Below, one piece after another: positions 6,135-13,823 of a stretch of DNA of 17,263 nt. The stretch is from Nocardioides sp. Its GTDB lineage: Bacteria; Actinomycetota; Actinomycetes; Propionibacteriales; Nocardioidaceae. The DNA is taken from positions 1 to 17,263 of the forward strand of contig NZ_JASLGR010000009.1 of NCBI RefSeq assembly GCF_030150155.1, in the 5' to 3' direction. A program made the position numbers and the translations under genes. Within the stretch, counting starts at the first letter, position 1. Each line of letters opens with the position of its first letter. The notes below the pieces were generated by a model, which was given only the letters and a program-made list of their open reading frames with translations, was not told the DNA's origin and searched no databases.

Positions 6135-7583
6135 GTGGACAGCATTCTGGACATCGCACGGTGGCAGTTCGGCATCACGACCGTCTACCACTTTCTGTTT
6201 GTTCCGCTGACGATCGGGCTCACCGCCCTGGTCGCTGCGATGGAGACGCTGTGGTTGTGCGACCGCAACCTCGAGCGTCGGACCCACTGGCTCCGTCTGA
6301 CCAAGTTCTTCGCCAAGCTGATGCTGATCAACTTCGCGATCGGTGTCGTGACGGGCATCGTGCAGGAGTTCCAGTTCGGCATGAACTGGAGCGACTACTC
6401 CCGCTTCGTCGGCGACGTCTTCGGCGCCCCGCTGGCGATCGAGGCACTGCTCGCCTTCTTCCTCGAATCGACGTTCCTGGGGTTGTGGATCTTCGGCTGG
6501 GACAAGCTCCCACGCAAGCTCCACGTCTCCTGCATGTGGATCGTCCACCTCGGCACGCTCTTCTCCAGCTGGTTCATCCTGGCGGCGAACTCCTGGATGC
6601 AGCACCCGGTGGGCTACCGCTACGACCAGGTCACCGGCCGCGCCGAGCTGACCGACTTCTGGGCCGTGATGTTCAACAAGGTCCAGCTCGTCACCTTCCC
6701 GCACGTCATCCTGGCGGCGTACATGACCGCGGCGATGTTCATCGTCGGCATCTGCGGCTGGCTCTACTGGCGCCGCGCCGCTGACCGGGGGCTCTACCGC
6801 CTCGGCCTGCGCTTCGGCGCGATCATCGCGATCGTCGGGTTCGTCGGCGTCGGCATCACCGGCGACATGCAGGGCAAGGTGATGACCGAGGTCCAGCCGA
6901 TGAAGATGGCCGCCGCCGAGGCGTTGTGGGAGACCTCGGACTCCTGCGCGCCGTTCTCGGTGCTCACCATCGGCACCCGCGACGGCGAGCACAAGAAGTG
7001 GGCACTCGAGGTGCCCTGTGTGCTCTCCTTCCTGGGCACCGGCACCTTCGACGGCAAGGTGCAGGGGATCTACAACCTCCAGGAGAAGTACAAGGCGACC
7101 TACGGCACCGATCCGGGGTCGAAGTACTACGACGTCGACTACACCCCGATCATCCCGGTGACGTACTGGTCCTTCCGCTGGATGATGGGCCTGGGCACCG
7201 TGGCCGTGGGCGGCGGCGCGCTGCTGCTCTGGCTGACCCGACGCGGCCGGGTGCCGACGTACCGCTGGATCGGACCGTTCGCCATCTCGCTGCCGATCAT
7301 GGCCCTGCTGGGCAACTCGATGGGCTGGATCTTCACCGAGATGGGGCGTCAGCCCTGGGTGGTCTTCGGCCTGATGACGACGCAGTCGGCGGTCTCGCCC
7401 GGGGTGAGCACGACCGAGGCCTGGATCTCGGTGGTCTCCCTGACCCTGCTGTACGGCGTCCTGGCCGTGATTGAGGTCGGCCTGCTGGTCAAGACGGTCA
7501 AGGCCGGCGCTCCGGAGTTCGAGGAGCCACCCACACCACGCCTCGGAGAGAAGTCCGACGGCCCGATGAACTTCGCGTACTGA
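6135..7583 (+). CDS. cydA: Cytochrome bd quinol oxidase subunit I (CydA)
   Basis: This is 482 residues from GTG 6135. The longer TTG start at 6108 lies inside the Rex operator and promoter and is unlikely. With this start the first heme ligand falls at His19 (WQFGITTVYHF), the same position as in E. coli. The second histidine ligand is in FPHVILAAYM (His190) and the methionine ligand in YWSFRWMMG (Met350). The acidic pair of the proton path is in AIEALLAFFLESTF (Glu103, Glu111). The quinol-loop start QPMKMAAAEALWET (255-267) and GRQPW (404-408) are intact. The Q loop is of the short type usual in Gram-positives. It works in the membrane with CydB to oxidise quinol with high oxygen affinity. 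It is the first gene of cydA-cydB-cydDC-PilZ. Confidence 0.97.
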   Translation: MDSILDIARWQFGITTVYHFLFVPLTIGLTALVAAMETLWLCDRNLERRTHWLRLTKFFAKLMLINFAIGVVTGIVQEFQFGMNWSDYSRFVGDVFGAPLAIEALLAFFLESTFLGLWIFGWDKLPRKLHVSCMWIVHLGTLFSSWFILAANSWMQHPVGYRYDQVTGRAELTDFWAVMFNKVQLVTFPHVILAAYMTAAMFIVGICGWLYWRRAADRGLYRLGLRFGAIIAIVGFVGVGITGDMQGKVMTEVQPMKMAAAEALWETSDSCAPFSVLTIGTRDGEHKKWALEVPCVLSFLGTGTFDGKVQGIYNLQEKYKATYGTDPGSKYYDVDYTPIIPVTYWSFRWMMGLGTVAVGGGALLLWLTRRGRVPTYRWIGPFAISLPIMALLGNSMGWIFTEMGRQPWVVFGLMTTQSAVSPGVSTTEAWISVVSLTLLYGVLAVIEVGLLVKTVKAGAPEFEEPPTPRLGEKSDGPMNFAY

Positions 7584-7595
7584 GGAGACTGAGTC

Positions 7596-8612
7596 ATGTT
7601 GTTCGGCATCGAACTGCACACCATCTGGTTCATCCTCATCGGAGTCCTGTGGGTCGGGTACTTCGTCCTCGAGGGCTTCGACATGGGCGTCGGCATCCTG
7701 ATGCCGATCCTCGGGCGCAACGACCGTGAGCGTCGCGCCATCATCAACACGATCGGGCCGGTCTGGGACGGCAACGAGGTCTGGCTACTCACCGCCGGTG
7801 GCGCCACCTTCGCCGCCTTCCCGGAGTGGTACGCGACCCTCTTCAGCGGGTTCTACCTGCCGCTGCTGCTGATCCTGCTGGCGCTGATCATCCGTGGCGT
7901 CGCCTTCGAGTACCGCCACCAGCGCCCCGGGGCGACCTGGAAGGGCTGGTGGGACCGGGCGATCTTCGTCGGCTCCCTGGTGCCGGCGTTCCTGTGGGGC
8001 GTGGCCTTCGCCAATATCGTGTGGGGTGTCCCGATCGACGAGACCAAGGACTTCACCGGCTCGCTGTTCACCCTGCTCAACCCGATCGGGATCCTGGGTG
8101 GGTTCGTCACGCTGACCCTCTTCGTGGCCCACGGCGCGATCTACCTGGCGCTCAAGACCGACGGCTCGATCCGGGTGATGGCCCGCGAGATCGCGCTCCG
8201 GGTGCTGGTGATCGCGGCGGTGCTCGCCCTGGTCTTCCTCGGCTTCCTCCAGGCCCACACCGGCTCCGTCGGCTCGGCGGTGCTCTTCGTGATCGCCGCG
8301 CTGTCCCTGGTCGGCGGGTGGATCGCGCTCAAGGCCGGTCGCGAGGGCTGGGCGTTCACCGGCACCTTCGTCGGCATCGGTCTGGCGGTGGCGGGGCTCT
8401 TCGCGGCGCTCTTCCCCGACGTGATGCCCTCCTCGACCTCGGCGATGTGGTCCTTGACCGTGTCGAACGCCTCGGCGTCGCCGTACACCCTCAAGGTGAT
8501 GACCTGGGTCGCGGTGATCTTCACGCCGCTGGTGCTGTGCTACCAGGCCTGGACCTACTGGGTGTTCCGGCACCGGGTGCTGCTCGACCACATCCCGGCG
8601 ACCGAGCACTGA
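7596..8612 (+). CDS. cydB: Cytochrome bd quinol oxidase subunit II (CydB)
   Basis: A 338-residue protein with an ATG start 7 bases after AGGAGA, which overlaps the cydA stop. The N-terminus has the family signature: a first helix WFILIGVLWVGYFVLEGFDMGVG (11-33) with Asp29, then GPVWDGNEVWLLTAGGATFAAFPEWYA (54-80) with Asp58 and Glu61. About eight to nine membrane helices follow, ending in PLVLCYQAWTYWVFRHRV. CydB forms the heterodimer with CydA and helps bind heme and proton-path water. It lies 12 bases after cydA and 10 bases before the cydDC ATG, clearly in one operon. Confidence 0.97.
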   Translation: MLFGIELHTIWFILIGVLWVGYFVLEGFDMGVGILMPILGRNDRERRAIINTIGPVWDGNEVWLLTAGGATFAAFPEWYATLFSGFYLPLLLILLALIIRGVAFEYRHQRPGATWKGWWDRAIFVGSLVPAFLWGVAFANIVWGVPIDETKDFTGSLFTLLNPIGILGGFVTLTLFVAHGAIYLALKTDGSIRVMAREIALRVLVIAAVLALVFLGFLQAHTGSVGSAVLFVIAALSLVGGWIALKAGREGWAFTGTFVGIGLAVAGLFAALFPDVMPSSTSAMWSLTVSNASASPYTLKVMTWVAVIFTPLVLCYQAWTYWVFRHRVLLDHIPATEH

Positions 8613-8622
8613 GGGTCCCTTG

Positions 8623-11600
8623 ATGGCTGGGTCGACCCGATCCGCAGGCCCGTTCGACCCCGCGGTACGCCGCGCCCTGGCTCCGGCCCGACGCCCCCTG
8701 GGCTTCGTGGTCGGGGCCGGGATCTGGGGCGCGCTGCTCGTGATCGCGCAGGCGTTCGCGGTCTCGAAGCTGATCCTCACCGCGATCGGGCCCGGCTCGG
8801 TGGCGCCGTGGTGCGGGGCCGTGCTGGCGATCTTCGCCCTGAGGGCCCAGATCGGGTGGCTCTCCGACGTGGCCGCCGCGCAGGCGGCCGGGATCGTCGG
8901 CGCGTCGGTACGGCGGCGGGTGCTGGCGGAGTCTGAGGGCTTGGGGGCGTTTGGGGTCTCGGGGGAGTCGGGGGAGTCGGTGGGCTCCCTCACCGCCCTG
9001 GCCACCCGCGGTGCCACGGCGGTGGAGCCGTATCTGACCCGCTACGTCCCGGCGCTCGTGCTCGCGGTGGTCCTGCCGCCGCTGGTGCTGATTGCGATCG
9101 GGTTCTGCGACCTGTGGTCGGCCCTGGTCGTCGTGCTCACGCTGCCGCTGATCCCGATCTTCGGCATCCTGGTCGGCGTCTCGACCCGCAACGAGGCCGA
9201 GGGCCAGTGGCAGGCGATGAGCGACCTGGCCGGTCACTTCCTCGACGTGATGCGGGGCCTGCCGACCCTGGTCGCGTTCCGCCGTGCGCGGCACCAGTCC
9301 GAGGTGATCGGTGCCGTCACCGAGACCTATCGGGTCCGCACCATGCGCACCCTGCGGATCGCCTTCGCCTCCTCGGTCGTCCTGGAGCTGGTCGCGACGC
9401 TGTCGGTCGCGGTCGTCGCCGTCACGATCGGCCTCCGGCTCGCGCAGGGCTCGGTCTCGCTGTCGATCGCGCTGCCCGTCCTGCTGCTCGCCCCGGAGGC
9501 GTACTGGCCCCTGCGCCGGGTCGGCGCGGAGTTCCACGCCGCCGCCGAGGGCGCCGCCGTCTTCAGCCGACTTCCGGGTTCACCACGCGCGACTTCCGGG
9601 TTCACCACCGGTGAGATCCGGGTTCACCCCCGCCGAGATCCGGGTTCACCACGCTCGACTTCCGGGTTCACCACCGGTGAGATCCGGGTCCACCACGCTT
9701 CGGTGCCCGAGACGCTCCACCTTCAGGACGTCACTGTCACCTATCCGGGGCGCACCGTCGCCGCGCTCGCCCCGGTCACCCTCGACCTCGGCGGTCCGGG
9801 CGTCACCGCCCTGGTCGGTCCGTCGGGGTGCGGCAAGTCGACGCTGCTGAGCGTCCTGGCCGGGGAGCTCGTGCCGACCGCGGGGGCGATCTCGGTCGCG
9901 GGGGCGGGCACGGGTGCAGGCACTGGTGTCCGCCTCGGCCCGGACTGGTCGACCCAGATCGCCTTCCTCCCGCAGCGGCCGGTCTTCGTCGCCGGCTCGG
10001 TGGCTGACAACCTGCGCCTGGCCGCGGCTGAGGCTACCGAGGCCGACCTCCGGGCCGTGCTGGAACGCGTACGCCTCGACCAGCGGATCACCGACCTCGA
10101 CGCCGAGATCGGGGAGAGCGGCCTCGGCCTGTCGGCGGGGGAGCGGGCCCGCCTCGCCCTGGCGCGCGTCCTGCTCGCCGACCGCCCGTGGGTCTTCCTC
10201 GACGAGCCCACCGCGCACCTGGACGGCGTCACCGAGTCGGTCATCGCCCAGATCGTCGCCGAGCTCGGCCGGCGGTCGAGCGTGGTCCTGGTGGCACACC
10301 GACCCGCGTTGGTGGAGCTGGCCGACCGGGTGATCCCGCTCGTGACGCCGTACGCCGACACGGGGCGCACCACCCAGAGCCGCCCCACTCCCACCCCCTC
10401 GGTGACGAACCCGGATCTCGCCAGTGGCGAACCCGGATCTCGCACGGGGCAAACCCGGAACTCGGCGGTGACGAACCCGGATCTCGGCGGTGGTGAACCC
10501 GGATCTCGCGGGGGGTCGGGCGCAGGACGGAGCGGACAGACACACCGGAAGGGCCTCGGCTGGTCCTGGATCCTCGAGGGCCTCGCCTCGGCCAGCGGTG
10601 TGGCCCTCACCGCCACGGCGGGGTGGCTGATCGTACGCGCCTCGGCGCACCCCGGCGTGCTGATGCTGATGGTTGCGATCGTCGGGGTGCGGACGTTCGG
10701 GATCGCACGGCCGGTGCTGCGCTACGCCGAGCGGCTGGTCTCCCACGACCATGCGCTGCGCCTGCTGGCACGGGCCCGGGTGGAGGTCTACGACGCCCTG
10801 ATCCCGCTGGTGCCGACCGGGCTCGGCAGGGCCGGGCGCCGTCGCGGTGAGCTGCTCGGCCATGTCGTCGACGACGTCGATGCCGTCCTGGACCGTGAGC
10901 TGCGGGTCAAGGTGCCGGTGCGTGGGTTCGCGCTGATGGCCGTGATCGCGATCGCGGTGACCGCCCTGCTCGACCTGCGCGCCGCCGTGGTGATCGCGCT
11001 CCTGACCGTCGGCGTCGGCACCCTCGTCTTCCTGCTGGCACGCCGCGGCGCCGCCCGTGCCGAGTCCGCCGCCGTCGCCGGCCGCGCCGAGGTCAGCGAC
11101 AGGGTCGCCGACCTCGTCGAGACCGCCGCCGAGCTGCGCCGCTGGGGTGCGCTCGACGCCGCCCTCGACCGGATCGCCGCTGCCGGGGCCCGGACCACCG
11201 CCGCCCTGACCGCCAGCACCCGTGCGCTGGCCTGGGCCAAGGCGCTCAGCCTGGTCGCCTCGGGGGCGGCGGTCGCCGCGGTCGCGGTCCTGCTCGCGAC
11301 CGGCTCCAGCACCCACGGCGGCCCGGTCGCGGCGTTGCTGATCCTCACCCCGCTCGCCCTGGCCGAACCGCTCGGCACCCTGGCCGAGGCCGGCGCGGGC
11401 GCGGCCCGTGTCGCTGCGGCTCAGGCCCGCCTCGACGCGCTCCTGGGACAACAGCCCGCTACTACGGATCCGACCGACCTGGTGCCCCTGACCGACCTGA
11501 CCGTCGTGCTCGACCACCCTGCCGTCACCCGCGGCGGCCGTACGGTCCTGGGCGATGTCGACCTGACCGTGCCTCCGGGCACCACGCTGCACGTGCGCGG

Positions 11601-12144
11601 CCCGAGCGGCTCGGGCAAGTCGACGCTGGCGGCGCTGCTGCTCCGCTTCCTGGACCCGACCACCGGACAGGTCCGGCTCGGCGACGTGTCCCTCCGCGAC
11701 ACCACCGGCGACGAGGTCCGGCGCCACGTCGGCCTGGTCGACGACGACCCGCACCTCTTCGGCAGCTCCGTGGCCGAGAACATCAGGTTCGCCAAGCCCG
11801 GGGCCAGCGACGCCGAGGTCGCGGCAGCGCTCGACGCCGCCCAGCTCGGCCCCTGGCTCGACACCCTGCCGGCCGGGCTCGACACCCGGATCGGAGAGGG
11901 CGGCTCCGACGTCAGTGGCGGGGAGCGCGCCCGCCTCGCGGTCGCCCGCAGCGTGCTCGCCGACCAGGCCGTCCTGGTTCTGGACGAGCCGACTGCTCAT
12001 CTCGATACCGCGACCGCCGATCGGCTGGTGGCGGATCTGCTCGACGACACGGTCGGACAGCCGCCACGCACCCTGATCTGGATCGGGCACGACGTACGTG
12101 TCCCGGCCGATGTCACACTCGAGCTGGAGGGAGACCGGCGATGA
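8623..12144 (+). CDS. cydDC: Fused CydD-CydC ABC transporter (heme/thiol, cytochrome bd assembly)
   Basis: The protein has 1173 residues and the ATG follows GAGGG by 7 bases. It is one chain with two full ABC halves. CydD half: membrane domain about 15-315, Walker A GPSGCGKST (399-407), Q-loop LPQRPVF, signature LSAGE (503-507), Walker B with D527-E528, and the H-loop VAHR. CydC half: membrane domain about 640-930, Walker A GPSGSGKST (993-1001), signature VSGGE (1097-1101), D1121-E1122 and the H-loop IGHD. The CydC Q-loop position reads VDDDP (1039-1043), with no glutamine. CydDC is needed to assemble cytochrome bd and moves heme or reduced thiols. Fusion into one gene is known in streptomycetes. 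Two repeat arrays interrupt it: residues about 316-357 (membrane domain to ATPase linker) and about 594-630 (fusion linker). A 9-bp in-frame duplication (TCGGGGGAG, 8959-8976) encodes GES-GES. Confidence 0.95.
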   Translation: MAGSTRSAGPFDPAVRRALAPARRPLGFVVGAGIWGALLVIAQAFAVSKLILTAIGPGSVAPWCGAVLAIFALRAQIGWLSDVAAAQAAGIVGASVRRRVLAESEGLGAFGVSGESGESVGSLTALATRGATAVEPYLTRYVPALVLAVVLPPLVLIAIGFCDLWSALVVVLTLPLIPIFGILVGVSTRNEAEGQWQAMSDLAGHFLDVMRGLPTLVAFRRARHQSEVIGAVTETYRVRTMRTLRIAFASSVVLELVATLSVAVVAVTIGLRLAQGSVSLSIALPVLLLAPEAYWPLRRVGAEFHAAAEGAAVFSRLPGSPRATSGFTTGEIRVHPRRDPGSPRSTSGFTTGEIRVHHASVPETLHLQDVTVTYPGRTVAALAPVTLDLGGPGVTALVGPSGCGKSTLLSVLAGELVPTAGAISVAGAGTGAGTGVRLGPDWSTQIAFLPQRPVFVAGSVADNLRLAAAEATEADLRAVLERVRLDQRITDLDAEIGESGLGLSAGERARLALARVLLADRPWVFLDEPTAHLDGVTESVIAQIVAELGRRSSVVLVAHRPALVELADRVIPLVTPYADTGRTTQSRPTPTPSVTNPDLASGEPGSRTGQTRNSAVTNPDLGGGEPGSRGGSGAGRSGQTHRKGLGWSWILEGLASASGVALTATAGWLIVRASAHPGVLMLMVAIVGVRTFGIARPVLRYAERLVSHDHALRLLARARVEVYDALIPLVPTGLGRAGRRRGELLGHVVDDVDAVLDRELRVKVPVRGFALMAVIAIAVTALLDLRAAVVIALLTVGVGTLVFLLARRGAARAESAAVAGRAEVSDRVADLVETAAELRRWGALDAALDRIAAAGARTTAALTASTRALAWAKALSLVASGAAVAAVAVLLATGSSTHGGPVAALLILTPLALAEPLGTLAEAGAGAARVAAAQARLDALLGQQPATTDPTDLVPLTDLTVVLDHPAVTRGGRTVLGDVDLTVPPGTTLHVRGPSGSGKSTLAALLLRFLDPTTGQVRLGDVSLRDTTGDEVRRHVGLVDDDPHLFGSSVAENIRFAKPGASDAEVAAALDAAQLGPWLDTLPAGLDTRIGEGGSDVSGGERARLAVARSVLADQAVLVLDEPTAHLDTATADRLVADLLDDTVGQPPRTLIWIGHDVRVPADVTLELEGDRR
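9567..9694 (-). repeat. Array 1 of the 22-bp tandem repeat, six units, inside cydDC
   Basis: The core TCCGGGTTCACC occurs at 9573, 9595, 9617, 9639, 9661 and 9683, each exactly 22 bases apart; the last has one change. Read on the minus strand the unit is GGTGAACCCGGA followed by WSTC and six variable bases. Because 22 is not a multiple of 3, the frame rotates and the protein shows a 22-residue super-repeat containing TSGFTTGEIRVH twice. It sits in the linker between the CydD membrane domain and its ATPase. Confidence 0.92.
10404..10513 (+). repeat. Array 2 of the 22-bp tandem repeat, five units, inside cydDC
   Basis: GAACCCGGA (AAACCCGGA in the third unit) occurs at 10407, 10429, 10451, 10473 and 10495, exactly 22 bases apart. 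It is usually followed by TCTCG and a variable tail close to GCGGT. The orientation is opposite to array 1, so the two arrays flank the first ATPase domain as an inverted pair. The array encodes the TNPDL...GEPGSR linker between the CydD and CydC halves. Confidence 0.92.
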
Positions 12145-12785
12145 CGCCCGCGGTCCTCGACCCTGTCCATCTGATCGACGACGAGGACCGGCACCTTCCG
12201 GCGATCGTCACTGGGGTCGAGCAGCCGCTGCTCACCTTGCGGATGGATGACGGAGTGCCGGGCGCGCTCGGGACGGCGTACGGACTGCTCTGGCAGGGGG
12301 AGTCCTCGATGCAGCGGCAGGAGGTCGTGGTCGTCGAGCGCCTGGTCGTCGACGGGACGCCGACCGTGAGGGTCGAGCCGCGCGGCGAGATCGTCGCGGT
12401 GCAGCGCCGCCACTTCGTCCGGGTGCCGGTGCAGCGCGAGATCCGGCTCACCCTCTCGCCGATCCCGCTCGACCCCGGCCTGGCCGGCACGCCGACCTCG
12501 ATCCGTGGCCTGACCCTCGACGTCGCCGAGGCGGCGCTGCGCTGCTCGGTGCGGCCCTCCGACGCGGTCGCCTTTGTCGCGGGTACGACGCTGGAGGCGA
12601 GCTTCGAGGTCGGCGGCGAGCCGTTCGCTCTGCTCGGGGAGGTGTTCCGAGTCCGTAGCCTCGCCACCGAGGAGCCGCCCCGGGTCGAGCTCGTGGTGAC
12701 CCTGCACGCCGACGAGGCCGGGCGGCGGACGCTGCGCAAGGCGCTGTTCTCCGAGCAGGTGGCGATGCGGGGCCGCAAGCCCTAA
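12141..12785 (+). CDS. PilZ-domain protein, probable c-di-GMP effector
   Basis: A 214-residue protein. The ATG overlaps the cydDC stop as ATGA, and GGAGGGAGA lies 6 bases upstream, so it belongs to the cyd transcript. The N-terminal part (about 10-80) is beta-rich and resembles the YcgR N-terminal/flagellar-brake fold. The PilZ part begins with the c-di-GMP RxxxR motif, QRRHFVRVPV (88-97, with R90 and R94). The second motif, normally D-x-S-x-x-G, reads DVAEAA (127-132): the Asp is kept, but Ser and Gly are both Ala. Binding may therefore be weakened, or use only the arginine motif. There are no membrane segments. An EAL phosphodiesterase is the next gene, convergent. What process this effector controls is not visible. 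Confidence 0.85.
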   Translation: MTPAVLDPVHLIDDEDRHLPAIVTGVEQPLLTLRMDDGVPGALGTAYGLLWQGESSMQRQEVVVVERLVVDGTPTVRVEPRGEIVAVQRRHFVRVPVQREIRLTLSPIPLDPGLAGTPTSIRGLTLDVAEAALRCSVRPSDAVAFVAGTTLEASFEVGGEPFALLGEVFRVRSLATEEPPRVELVVTLHADEAGRRTLRKALFSEQVAMRGRKP

Positions 12786-12793
12786 CCCGGTGG

Positions 12794-12881
12794 GGCGAAC
12801 CCGGATCTCGCGCGTGGTGAACCCGGATCTCGGCCGTGGTGAACCCGGATCTCGGCGGTGGTGAACCCGGAATTCGGCTAG
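12794..12881 (+). repeat. Array 3 of the 22-bp tandem repeat, four units, intergenic
   Basis: GAACCCGGA occurs at 12797, 12819, 12841 and 12863, again exactly 22 bases apart, in the same orientation as array 2. The third unit is the best consensus copy: GGTGAACCCGGA then TCTCGGCGGT. The array fills the whole gap between the convergent PilZ and EAL genes. The last unit (with AATTCGG in place of ATCTCGG) contains the stop codon of the EAL gene. Confidence 0.92.
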
Positions 12882-13630
12882 AGGTTGCTGACGGCCAGAC
12901 TGGAGAGCACGTTCTCCGCCGAGGTCGGACGGCCCAGCAGGTAGCCCTGGCCCAGCTCGATCCCCAGTGCCTTGACGCTGGCGAGCTGGCCGGGGGTCTC
13001 GATCCCCTCAGCGACGGAGAGGACGCCGAGCTCGGCGAACATCCGGGCGGTGTGGCTCATCACGATCTGCTCGGTGCGGCCGTCGCTGGCGATCAGCTGG
13101 CGGTCGAACTTCACCAGCGCCCACTGCGGGTGCTGCAGGAAGGTGAGGCGGGCGGCCCCGGCACCGAAGTCGTCGAGGGCGAGCAGGATCTCGTGCTCGC
13201 TCAGCGTACGGGCGGCCCGGGCGTAGCCGTCGTGCCACAGGTCCTGGCCGCGCTCGGTGATCTCCAGGACCAGCCGGGTGTTGGAGGGCCAGGGCAGGTC
13301 GGCGATCCGGGTGAAGAGCGGGTTGTCGCTGTGCAACTGCTCCAGCTCGACGTTGACCGTCAGCAGCAGCGGCACGTCGACCATCTCGGCCGCCGCGCAC
13401 AGGGTGGCGTGCGCGTGCGTGACGACGGTCCAGGTGAGCTCGTCGAGCAGGCCGTGCAGTCGCGCCGCCTCGACCAGGTCCAGTGCCGAGTAGACGGCCG
13501 GGTTCGGGGTGTAGCGCGCCAGCGCCTCCCAGCCGCAGATCTGGTGCGTGGCCAGATCGACGATCGGCTGATAGGCGACGCCGACCGACCCGTTGGTCAG
13601 CATCTGGGCCATCGCCTCGCGGTCCTTCAT
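12878..13630 (-). CDS. EAL-domain c-di-GMP phosphodiesterase
   Basis: This is 250 residues from the ATG at 13630..13628, a nearly stand-alone EAL domain. All catalytic positions I can check are present: EAL at 35-37 (GWEALAR), Asn93 (VNVE), LEITE (122-126), the loop-6 motif DDFGAG (153-158), Lys174 (VKFDR), Glu208 (AEGIET) and Gln228 (GQGYLLGRP). It should hydrolyse c-di-GMP to pGpG. The frame is open up to a GTG at 13831, but that would overlap the divergent devR start, and most of the extra stretch has poor third-base GC. A GTG at 13696 is another option. There is no sensory domain or membrane segment in the chosen version. The stop codon lies in repeat array 3. Confidence 0.9.
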   Translation of the reverse strand: MKDREAMAQMLTNGSVGVAYQPIVDLATHQICGWEALARYTPNPAVYSALDLVEAARLHGLLDELTWTVVTHAHATLCAAAEMVDVPLLLTVNVELEQLHSDNPLFTRIADLPWPSNTRLVLEITERGQDLWHDGYARAARTLSEHEILLALDDFGAGAARLTFLQHPQWALVKFDRQLIASDGRTEQIVMSHTARMFAELGVLSVAEGIETPGQLASVKALGIELGQGYLLGRPTSAENVLSSLAVSNL

Positions 13631-13637
13631 GTGGCTG

Positions 13638-13649
13638 CCGACCGGTCGG
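13638..13649. promoter_or_regulatory. 12-bp perfect palindrome upstream of the EAL gene
   Basis: CCGACCGGTCGG is a perfect palindrome ending 7 bases before the EAL start codon, where an RBS would normally be. It is a possible operator or translational hairpin, but chance is possible in GC-rich DNA. Confidence 0.25.
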
Positions 13650-13823
13650 GGCACCACCGCGCCACCGACCTGGTGGAGCGGAGCGGTGGGGTTCACCTCT
13701 GGGGAATCGGCTGCGCGGGGAAGCACCTGAGCATTCTGCCCCGTCGAGCTGGTCGGAGGCGATCCCCTCGCCGGTTCGGACAATGCTTGGTCAAAACTCC
13801 CGTCGATATGCCAGCCTGGCCCC

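Noticed and set aside
9646..12090. Long open frame on the minus strand opposite cydDC
   Set aside because: It is a shadow of cydDC in high-GC DNA. The product is low-complexity (Gly/Asp/Arg/Gln-rich) without any recognisable domain, whereas the plus strand has two complete ABC halves.
9567..12881. CRISPR array
   Set aside because: The units are tandem with a 22-bp period and only about 6 variable bases, so there are no spacers of CRISPR size, and no cas genes are present. Two arrays are inside a coding sequence.
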